Of a DNA stretch of 12,155 bases, positions 7,239 through 12,155 are shown in pieces. This DNA is from Alistipes sp. GTDB lineage: Bacteria; Bacteroidota; Bacteroidia; Bacteroidales; Rikenellaceae. How positions within the stretch are numbered: the stretch's first letter is position 1; every line of letters starts with the position of its first letter. A model generated the notes under the pieces. The model did not search any database and was not told where the DNA came from. It saw only the letters and a list, made by a program, of their open reading frames with translations. Where the stretch lies: positions 1-12,155 of the forward strand of contig JAFXIS010000095.1 in NCBI GenBank assembly GCA_017532885.1, read 5' to 3'. Made by a program: the position numbers and the translations under genes.

Positions 7239-7262
7239 AATTTTCAGTAATTAAGTGTTACA

Positions 7263-8141
7263 CTACCAATTTTTACGACCCCTGACAACAACGCCCTTCG
7301 CCTTTTCGTCAAGCTTCTCTTGAGTCTTATCCTCCTGAGCCTGAATAGCATTCAGCACCTGCTCGCGCTGCTTATCGTTCATGCCGCTACGCGGTGGAGC
7401 CTGCTGTTCCTGCTCCTGGTCGTTGTTCTCGTTCTTATCATCATTACCCGAAGAGCGCTCCTGCTCATCATTCTGACCACCATTTTGGTCCTGATTCTGA
7501 TTCTGGTTTTGATTCTGGTTTTGATTATCGTTTTGACCATCCCCATTCTGGTTTTGATTTTGATTCTGATTTTGGTTCTGGTTCTGATTCTGGTCCTGAT
7601 TCTGATTTTGGTCGTTGTTTTGCTGCTGCTGTTGCTGCTGCTCAAGGAGTTTCTTCGTGAGGGCGTAGTTGTACTTCGCCTCCATATCGTCGGGGTTGTA
7701 ACGCAGTGCCTTACGGTAGCTGCGCAGTGCATCCTGCAACTTCTGCTGCACAAATTGCACATTTCCCATATTATAATAGGCCTCCGAGCGCTCTACATCG
7801 GTACGCAAAGAGTCGGCGGCAGCCTTCTGTAACAGACCTTCAGCCTGCGCGATATATCCGGCACCCATCTTTGCCTCGGCAGACTCGGGATTCTGATAAG
7901 CCAAAGTGTCCGCCATGGTACGACGCAACAAGGCATTTGCCAAGTTGTATTGAGCCTCGAAAGTTGTACTATCGCACAATAGTGCGCGCTGATAAAGCTC
8001 AGCGCTGCGGTCATAATGCTCGCGGGCAAATTGGCGATTGCCCTTGCGCACCAAACCTCGCTCCGGCATATTTTGCGCACTCGCCTGCCCAAATGACACC
8101 AACGACAGCAAAATTGTTATGACGAAAATATATCTTTTCAT
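7263..8141 (-). CDS. batC: TPR protein with Q/N-rich tract, BatC-like
   Basis: The 292-residue product has a signal peptide (hydrophobic core 5-18, likely cleaved ASA-Q after residue 22), so it should act in the periplasm. Tetratricopeptide-type helices span about 28-165. The clearest units are GNRQFAREHYDRSAELYQRA (34-53), which leads on to NLANALLRR, and AYYNMGNVQFVQQKLQDALR (121-140), which leads on to the SYRKALRYNP segment. A Gln/Asn run follows (168-225, mostly QN dipeptides), then an acidic stretch. A conserved-looking tail with DKQREQVLNAIQAQED (256-271) ends KNW, typical of BatC proteins. TPR domains bind protein partners, presumably the vWA domains encoded next door (inference). It starts 3 bp after the preceding gene. 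Its position ahead of the two vWA genes is unlike the usual batA-batB-batC order. Confidence 0.87.
   Translation of the reverse strand: MKRYIFVITILLSLVSFGQASAQNMPERGLVRKGNRQFAREHYDRSAELYQRALLCDSTTFEAQYNLANALLRRTMADTLAYQNPESAEAKMGAGYIAQAEGLLQKAAADSLRTDVERSEAYYNMGNVQFVQQKLQDALRSYRKALRYNPDDMEAKYNYALTKKLLEQQQQQQQNNDQNQNQDQNQNQNQNQNQNQNQNGDGQNDNQNQNQNQNQNQDQNGGQNDEQERSSGNDDKNENNDQEQEQQAPPRSGMNDKQREQVLNAIQAQEDKTQEKLDEKAKGVVVRGRKNW
7464..7640 (-). repeat. Q/N codon repeat inside the BatC-like gene
   Basis: Codons 168-226 of the TPR protein are almost entirely Gln, Asn and Asp. They begin with seven CAG/CAA codons and continue as alternating CAG/CAA-AAT/AAC pairs (6-bp units). Because units are multiples of three bases, slippage changes the linker length but not the frame. 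Confidence 0.85.
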
Positions 8142-8144
8142 GCT

Positions 8145-9173
8145 CTATTTCTCTTTGTTTGGTTGTGACTCGTCATCCTCCTCGTCGCTCTGCTCCACAG
8201 GTTTTGTCTGCTCGACGAATTGCCATGCTGCCTCATAAGCCGCCTCGTTCTCTTCCGCCTCAGGCACAGCCTTGGCGAACTTCACAAGGTCGGCATCACG
8301 CAATATCTGCGTAAGGTCCATGGCGCTCTTTTGTGGTAAATCGACATTGCGCATAGCCTCGATAATCTCGTCCGAGGTCATCTCCATGGCACCTACGCCA
8401 AACCTTCCGTCGATATATGTGCGGAGAATGTCGGTGAGCATCGAATAGTAGAGCTTATGCTTCTCGGCCTGCCACAATCGTTGCACATACAATCGCTCCA
8501 AAGCCATGCGTGCCACCTCATGCGGAGGCAGTGGCGGTGCAGGGTGGAAGATATCGTGGAAAGATTTTCCATAATGACGCAATACACGATAGGCAACATA
8601 CACGAGCAATGCAATTACGAGCAACGCCAAAAGCGCCCACTTTACATATCCCGAAATCTCGCCAAACTTGAATGGCATATCCATTTGAGGCTTAATATCG
8701 AAGATTGAGTGCGCCGTAGAGTCTATTACAAATGTTGTAACCAAAATCTGGAGCGTATCTTCGCCCTCTAAGGTGTCAATAATATTCTTATCGGCATAAA
8801 TCACTTGCGGAAGAATCTTGTGAACACCCTCCTGGAACGCTGCCAAACGATAACTCTTGCGGAGCTTAAGTTTGCGTCCTTCGCGCGACAGGGTATCCAC
8901 CGGAGGCTCTTCAATAAGCTCATAATCGGTATGCTCGCCGCCAAACGAAGGGAAGAATATCTCCTGCGCAAGGTCCTTCTCCAACTCGATGGTATATGTA
9001 AAGCGGTCGCCGATACTCACCGAGTCGGGCTCTATCGAGCCGCTAATCTTCGGGGCATTGTCACGAGGCTCGTATTGTGCCATAACAGATGGTGTGGCAC
9101 ACAGCACACAGCACATCAAGGCGACACATGCCAATAATTTTGAATTATGAATTTTGAATTCTGAATTATCCAT
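8145..9173 (-). CDS. Bat-operon protein with signal peptide and one membrane segment
   Basis: The 342-residue product lies between the DUF58 and BatC-like genes, where Bacteroidota Bat operons usually carry a protein of this type. A signal peptide (core 13-30, possible cleavage VMA-Q after residue 32) is followed by a beta-rich domain to about 170. This domain opens with PKISGSIEPDSVSIGDRFTY, resembling the beginning of BatD-type domains. One TM segment (178-197) follows, then a cytoplasmic helical part with HEVARMALERLYVQRLW and an acidic tail. The layout of periplasmic beta domain, TM and cytoplasmic helices suggests it links the periplasmic Bat proteins to MoxR/DUF58 (inference). It is much shorter than full BatD (about 600 residues). 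The first 12 residues (MDNSEFKIHNSK) are encoded by a 7-bp repeat array. The start is 5 bp after the DUF58 stop. No better start is seen before the signal peptide. Confidence 0.75.
   Translation of the reverse strand: MDNSEFKIHNSKLLACVALMCCVLCATPSVMAQYEPRDNAPKISGSIEPDSVSIGDRFTYTIELEKDLAQEIFFPSFGGEHTDYELIEEPPVDTLSREGRKLKLRKSYRLAAFQEGVHKILPQVIYADKNIIDTLEGEDTLQILVTTFVIDSTAHSIFDIKPQMDMPFKFGEISGYVKWALLALLVIALLVYVAYRVLRHYGKSFHDIFHPAPPLPPHEVARMALERLYVQRLWQAEKHKLYYSMLTDILRTYIDGRFGVGAMEMTSDEIIEAMRNVDLPQKSAMDLTQILRDADLVKFAKAVPEAEENEAAYEAAWQFVEQTKPVEQSDEEDDESQPNKEK
9138..9172. repeat. 7-bp tandem repeat (TTNTGAA) over a start codon
   Basis: Plus-strand units are TTTTGAA (9138), TTATGAA (9145), TTTTGAA (9152) and TTCTGAA (9159), followed by a degenerate TTATCCA (9166-9172) that overlaps the CAT complement of the start codon (9171-9173). 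The repeat encodes the extreme N-terminus of the signal-peptide protein. The period is not a multiple of three, so gain or loss of a unit would shift the frame. Confidence 0.85.
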
Positions 9174-9178
9174 TCACG

Positions 9179-10063
9179 CTATCTCTGCTTGAAAAGTTTT
9201 ATTAATTCTGCAACATAGTCCTCGTTGGTAGAAATCGTTGCCGTATCGATTCTATGTCGGCGTAGCAACTCTCCGATAGCCTCATCGCGCTCCCTCCACG
9301 ACTCTGCATAATGCTCCCTGACACGGCGCGAAGAGCTGTCTACCCACACCTTACGGCCGGTTTCGGCATCCTGCAACTCTATGATACCGACATCGGGTAG
9401 TTCCGCCTCACGCTCATCGTAGATGCGTATGCCCACAATGTCGTGCTTCTTTCCGGCAATCTTCAGCGCATCCTCCAATGCCTCCTTGTCGCTATGTGCA
9501 GTCATAAAGTCCGAAAGAAGGAATGCCGTACAACGCTTTTTGTTCACATTTGTCAGATAACGCACCGCCTCCGACAGGCGAGTACCCTGCGACTCAGGCT
9601 CAAAGCCTATGAGCTCGCGAATAATCATCAAGATATGGCTCTTGCCCTTCTTGGGAGGTATGAATTTCTCGACCTTGTCGGAGAAGAATATGCATCCCAC
9701 CTTATCGTTGTTCTGCGTAGCCGAGAATGCCAGCACTGCGGCAATTTCGGTTATTATATTCTTCTTCAGACGCTCCGACGAGCCGAACATTCGTGAACCA
9801 CTGACATCCACCAAAAGCATCATCGTAAGCTCACGCTCCTCCTCGTAAATCTTGATGTGGGGCTTCGATGAACGCGCCGTAACATTCCAATCAATGTCGC
9901 GCACATCATCGCCCACACGATACTCCCTCACTTCGGAAAACGACATACCGCGTCCTCGGAATGCCGTATGATACTTTCCTGCGAAAATCTCATTCGACAA
10001 ACCTCTGGTCTTAATCTCAATCTTGCGGACACGCCTTAAAATATCGTTCTCTTGCTCCTGCAT
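9179..10063 (-). CDS. DUF58 / vWA-like protein of the MoxR operon
   Basis: This 294-residue soluble protein carries the DUF58 signature YRVGDDVRDIDWNVTARSSK (48-67), continuing to P68 and then IKIYEEERELTMML. It is followed by a vWA-like MIDAS motif DVSGS (D86, S88, S90). Later strands (FLLSDFM, DIVGIRIYDERE) complete the domain, with a helical C-terminus. DUF58 proteins are nearly always encoded next to MoxR AAA+ ATPases, and the pair is thought to act together in assembling or activating partner proteins; the exact role is unknown. It lacks TM segments, unlike longer DUF58 proteins, and is probably cytoplasmic. It starts 21 bp after the moxR stop. The ATG at 10063 gives a full-length family N-terminus (RKIEIKTRGLSNEIFAGKYH). 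Confidence 0.9.
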   Translation of the reverse strand: MQEQENDILRRVRKIEIKTRGLSNEIFAGKYHTAFRGRGMSFSEVREYRVGDDVRDIDWNVTARSSKPHIKIYEEERELTMMLLVDVSGSRMFGSSERLKKNIITEIAAVLAFSATQNNDKVGCIFFSDKVEKFIPPKKGKSHILMIIRELIGFEPESQGTRLSEAVRYLTNVNKKRCTAFLLSDFMTAHSDKEALEDALKIAGKKHDIVGIRIYDEREAELPDVGIIELQDAETGRKVWVDSSSRRVREHYAESWRERDEAIGELLRRHRIDTATISTNEDYVAELIKLFKQR

Positions 10064-10084
10064 ATGAGTTTGAATCTATTGTGC

Positions 10085-11083
10085 TTAGGGTACTATAACA
10101 TTGTTAAGTATCTCGGTGATAATCTGCTCGGTAGAGATATTCTCAGCCTCCGCCTCGTAGGTCAAGCCTATACGGTGACGCAATACATCATGACATACGG
10201 CACGCACATCCTCGGGAATAACATAACCACGACGACGGATAAACGCATAAGCTCGCGCAGCCTTCGCCAGAGAGATACTTGCACGCGGCGAGCCTCCATA
10301 AGCGATTAGCGGCTGCAACTTCTCCAAGTTATACTCCGCAGGCTCGCGTGTGGCAAAAATGATGTCGATGATGTACTTCTCGATTTTCTCGTCCATATAT
10401 ACATCCTCGACAACCTTGCGCGCCTTGACAATATCCTCGGGTGTGATGACCTTCTTAACCTCGGGCATACCCTCACCTGCCAAGTTCATGCGGACAATCT
10501 CGCGCTCCTCCTGCTTCTTCGGATACGAAATCTTCGCTTTAAGCATGAAACGGTCCACCTGCGCCTCGGGCAGAGGATATGTTCCCTCCTGCTCCAAGGG
10601 GTTCTGCGTAGCCAATACAAGGAACGGCTCGGGGAGCTTGTAGGTGTCGTCGCCGATTGTCACCTGACGCTCCTGCATAGCCTCCAGAAGTGCCGACTGC
10701 ACCTTTGCCGGCGAGCGGTTAATCTCATCCGCCAATACAAAATTTGCGAAAACGGGGCCCTTACGAACTACAAAATCCTCACTCTTCTGCGAATAGATGA
10801 GCGTACCGATAAGGTCGGCAGGCAAGAGGTCGGGAGTGAACTGTATGCGAGCAAAATCGGCATCCACAGCCTTTGCTAAAGTAGTAATAGCTAATGTCTT
10901 AGCCAATCCCGGCACGCCCTCCAACAAGATATGGCCATTCGAGAGCAAGCCTATCAAGAGTGTATCAACGAGGTGACTCTGACCTACGATAACTTTACCC
11001 ATCTCCTGGCGCAAAGTATCTACAAATACGCTCTCACGCTCAATGCGTTCGTTAAGTTCTTTGATGTTAATAACTTCACTCAT
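10085..11083 (-). CDS. moxR: MoxR-family AAA+ ATPase
   Basis: The 332-residue product is a MoxR AAA+ ATPase, a cytoplasmic chaperone-like enzyme that works with vWA proteins. Walker A is GVPGLAKT (56-63), Walker B is VLADE (116-120) followed by INRSPAKVQSALLEAMQE, and sensor 1 is ATQNPLEQEG (N161). The VDRFMLK segment (176-182) holds the probable arginine finger, and sensor 2 lies in YGGSPRASISLAKAAR. Every motif is intact and the length is normal. It is the first gene of the leftward Bat operon, with a promoter and a palindrome-bearing leader upstream. In Bacteroides the equivalent operon was linked to oxygen tolerance, and that link is the only phenotype I would suggest here. Confidence 0.95.
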   Translation of the reverse strand: MSEVINIKELNERIERESVFVDTLRQEMGKVIVGQSHLVDTLLIGLLSNGHILLEGVPGLAKTLAITTLAKAVDADFARIQFTPDLLPADLIGTLIYSQKSEDFVVRKGPVFANFVLADEINRSPAKVQSALLEAMQERQVTIGDDTYKLPEPFLVLATQNPLEQEGTYPLPEAQVDRFMLKAKISYPKKQEEREIVRMNLAGEGMPEVKKVITPEDIVKARKVVEDVYMDEKIEKYIIDIIFATREPAEYNLEKLQPLIAYGGSPRASISLAKAARAYAFIRRRGYVIPEDVRAVCHDVLRHRIGLTYEAEAENISTEQIITEILNNVIVP

Positions 11084-11133
11084 AGTGTATATCTTTTTAA
11101 TTGTCTAATTTCAAATTTACGGTCGGTTAATAG

Positions 11134-11168
11134 GCGCATGCGCACATACCTTATTATAACGCATGCGC
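11134..11168. promoter_or_regulatory. Two GCGCATGCGC palindromes in the moxR leader
   Basis: GCGCATGCGC (11134-11143) is self-palindromic and recurs as ACGCATGCGC (11159-11168), centres 25 bp apart. They lie downstream of the -7 box, so they are transcribed. In RNA the two copies can pair as a 10-bp stem (one G-U) around a 15-nt AU-rich loop. No T tract follows, so it is not a simple terminator. As DNA they could be a two-site operator. Confidence 0.65.
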
Positions 11169-11182
11169 GCGGAAAATTATTG

Positions 11183-11190
11183 CAAAGATA
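11183..11190 (-). promoter_or_regulatory. -7 element of the moxR (Bat) operon promoter
   Basis: On the minus strand TATCTTTG (plus 11183-11190), followed by CA, is a near-ideal Bacteroidota -7 box. The start of transcription would fall near 11176, giving a leader of about 90 nt. No TTTG is found exactly 20 bp upstream; the sequence there is AT-rich. Confidence 0.65.
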
Positions 11191-11419
11191 CAAAAACAAA
11201 TTAGAAAATATTATTTTATGGCGTTACCCGTAAAAAATAGCCGATTATAAAATGCAAATATTTGCGGCTGCGAAATTACGATTCGTAATGCAACAAGCTC
11301 TCGCCATTGTAATATGGAGTTTTTTGTAACTATACACAGATAACAGAAAAGCAGCAAGCAACATTCCCTGAAGAAATACCCCATCGCTGTATTGCCCCCC
11401 CCAAAAACTTAGTCGAGGA

Positions 11420-11452
11420 GAAAAAAATGCAGAGCATTAAACAATGCTCTGC
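11420..11452 (-). terminator. Rho-independent terminator of the HU gene
   Basis: Reading leftward, GCAGAGCATT (11443-11452) pairs perfectly with AATGCTCTGC (11429-11438) around a 4-nt loop. ATTTTTTT follows (seven T). It lies 61 bp past the HU stop codon. Confidence 0.9.
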
Positions 11453-11512
11453 GACACACTCGTTAATAAAACCTAATACTCGCACTAAATGGCTTGTAAT
11501 GCATTCGTTACA

Positions 11513-11773
11513 CTACTTTATATCCATATTAGAACGGAATTTTACATTTCTGCGTGCTGCGATTTTCACCTGCTCTCCCGTGCGAGGATTGCGACCTATG
11601 CGCTCTGCCACCTCCGCCACCGAGAATACGCCAAAACCCGATATTACTACCTTTTCACCCTTTTCGAGGGTCTCTTCTGTCAAATCGAATAATGCGTCTA
11701 CAATTTTCTTAATTTCACTTTTCGAAACCGTTGATGTAGCAGCAATCGCATTGACTAACTGCGATTTATTCAT
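11513..11773 (-). CDS. HU-family DNA-binding protein
   Basis: This 86-residue nucleoid protein binds and bends DNA as a dimer. The N-terminal helical part is MNKSQLVNAIAATSTVSKSE, with the following helix at about 20-38. The turn KVVISGFGVFSV (41-52) and the DNA-intercalating arm GRNPRTGEQVKIAARRNVKF (60-79) are characteristic, with the RNP tip at 61-63. The arm ends IAARRNVKFR rather than the more common IPASKVPKFK, and the protein stops soon after, slightly short of the usual 90 residues. It is monocistronic, with a consensus-like promoter 44 bp upstream of the ATG and a strong terminator. HU versus IHF subunit cannot be told from sequence alone, but the general shape is HU. Confidence 0.94.
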   Translation of the reverse strand: MNKSQLVNAIAATSTVSKSEIKKIVDALFDLTEETLEKGEKVVISGFGVFSVAEVAERIGRNPRTGEQVKIAARRNVKFRSNMDIK

Positions 11774-11817
11774 ACTTTTTCGTTATTGGTTTATGTTATA
11801 GGTTATAGTTTATAATA

Positions 11818-11849
11818 CAAAATTATAGAATAAAAATTGACTCTGCAAA
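11818..11849 (-). promoter_or_regulatory. HU promoter, TTTG-N20-TAATTTTG
   Basis: On the minus strand TTTG (plus 11846-11849) is followed after exactly 20 bp by TAATTTTG (plus 11818-11825), a full match to the Bacteroidota -33/-7 arrangement. The box ends 44 bp before the ATG, leaving an AT-rich leader of about 40 nt. Confidence 0.8.
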
Positions 11850-11919
11850 TAAAATGAATAAAAATTTTGCACTGAAAATGAGGTGTTTGCAAATATTTAC
11901 AAAAAAAATGATAAAAAAA

Positions 11920-11951
11920 TTTGGTCAAATCAAAATTCTGTTCTACTTTTG
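11920..11951 (+). promoter_or_regulatory. tRNA-Ser promoter, TTTG-N20-TACTTTTG
   Basis: TTTG (11920-11923) and TACTTTTG (11944-11951) are 20 bp apart, identical in layout to the divergently oriented HU promoter. The box ends only 5 bp before the mature tRNA, so transcription probably starts at or very near the mature 5' end. Confidence 0.8.
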
Positions 11952-11956
11952 TGCCC

Positions 11957-12041
11957 GGAGAGGTGGCAGAGTGGTCGATTGCGGCGGTCTTGAAAACCGT
12001 TGAGCTGCGAGGCTCCGGGGGTTCGAATCCCTCCCTCTCCG
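11957..12041 (+). tRNA. tRNA-Ser (anticodon UGA)
   Basis: This is an 85-nt class II tRNA. Acceptor GGAGAGG pairs with CCTCTCC and the discriminator is G. The anticodon loop CTTGAAA has anticodon TGA. A long variable arm contains GAGC/GCTC, and the T arm GGGGG-TTCGAAT-CCCTC is normal in loop sequence. The long variable arm and the G discriminator fit serine. CCA is not encoded (CAA follows). Confidence 0.95.
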
Positions 12042-12074
12042 CAATAAACGCTGAAAATCAGTAAATTGCAAAAC

Positions 12075-12118
12075 AAACGCCCAATTTTACACCCAAAAAT
12101 GTAAAGTTGGGTGTTTTT
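12075..12118 (+). terminator. Terminator of tRNA-Ser with two alternative stems
   Basis: AAACGCCCAATTTTACA (12075-12091) can pair with TGTAAAGTTGGGTGTTT (12100-12116) over 17 bp with two G-U pairs. ACACCCAA (12089-12096) can instead pair with TTGGGTGT (12107-12114), followed by a T run. Both use the same right arm and both would terminate the tRNA transcript. Confidence 0.8.
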
Positions 12119-12155
12119 GCATTATTTAAGATGAATCAAGCATCCCTTATCCACC

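Larger units (their letters stand above)
11084..11512. other. Intergenic region between moxR and HU
   Basis: This 429-bp gap carries the moxR leader and promoter at its left end and the HU terminator at its right. The middle (about 11215-11425) shows no reading frame I believe. It contains a 15-bp odd palindrome, ATTACGA-T-TCGTAAT (11275-11289), and a run of eight C (11395-11402). No RNA gene is recognised, although a small RNA cannot be excluded by eye. Confidence 0.5.

Noticed and set aside
7464..7640. Repeated units resembling a CRISPR array
   Set aside because: Units are 6 bp, contiguous, in frame and coding for Gln/Asn; there are no spacers and no cas genes.
7320..7832. Plus-strand open frame of 170 codons rich in Leu, Val and Ile
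   Set aside because: It is the antisense of the Q/N repeat in the BatC-like gene; repeated codons without stops on one strand produce a long open antisense frame. No family resemblance.
9179..11083. MoxR-vWA pair as a novel defence system
   Set aside because: The MoxR-DUF58-Bat arrangement is the known aerotolerance-type operon, and no nuclease, effector or defence-island neighbour is present.
11427..11801. Plus-strand open frame of 124 codons over the HU gene
   Set aside because: It is antisense to the clearly recognisable HU gene and includes its terminator and leader.
12119..12155. Gene start at the right edge
   Set aside because: Only 37 bp follow the tRNA-Ser terminator; too short to judge.

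Overview
The window is a stretch of Bacteroidota chromosome. Three things point there: promoters of the TAnnTTTG (-7) type with a TTTG or TTG element 20 bp upstream, no obvious Shine-Dalgarno sequences, and a leftward MoxR/DUF58/vWA/TPR cluster of the Bacteroides aerotolerance (Bat) type. DUF5606 and DUF2147 proteins fit the same phylum. The intermediate GC content and the gene content suggest an Alistipes-like member of the Bacteroidales; that genus-level guess is inference.

Left edge (1-420): a 5'-truncated remnant of an ATP-binding/AlbA_2-type regulator runs off the left end on the minus strand. It is followed by a perfect 13-bp inverted repeat, then a minus-strand tRNA with anticodon CAU and its own terminator. 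Rightward block (658-4471): murA, a small YbjQ/UPF0145 protein, thymidine kinase (tdk), an MscS-type mechanosensitive channel and a DUF5606 protein. A strong hairpin at 4494-4524 separates this block from the convergent leftward genes.

Leftward block (4584-11083): a secreted DUF2147 protein has its own promoter. Upstream of it lies a tightly packed operon in the order moxR, DUF58 protein, signal-peptide/one-TM protein, TPR protein (BatC-like), vWA protein (BatA-like), vWA protein (BatB-like). Gaps inside it are 3 to 24 bp. The presumed logic is that MoxR, an AAA+ ATPase, acts on or with the vWA/MIDAS proteins (DUF58, BatA, BatB) at the inner membrane, while the TPR and signal-peptide proteins form the periplasmic part. 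The first operon gene has a good -7 box and a leader carrying two copies of a GCGCATGCGC palindrome. Right end: a leftward HU gene with a clear promoter and terminator, then a rightward tRNA-Ser(UGA) with promoter and terminator.

Most of the window is housekeeping sequence. I see no new defence system, CRISPR array or intact mobile element. The points worth a second look are the Asp in place of the catalytic Cys of MurA, the paired palindromes in the Bat operon leader, a 7-bp tandem repeat covering the start of an operon gene, the unusual Bat gene order with no full-length BatD or BatE, a non-ATG start for BatA, and a tRNA(CAU) with an atypical T arm.
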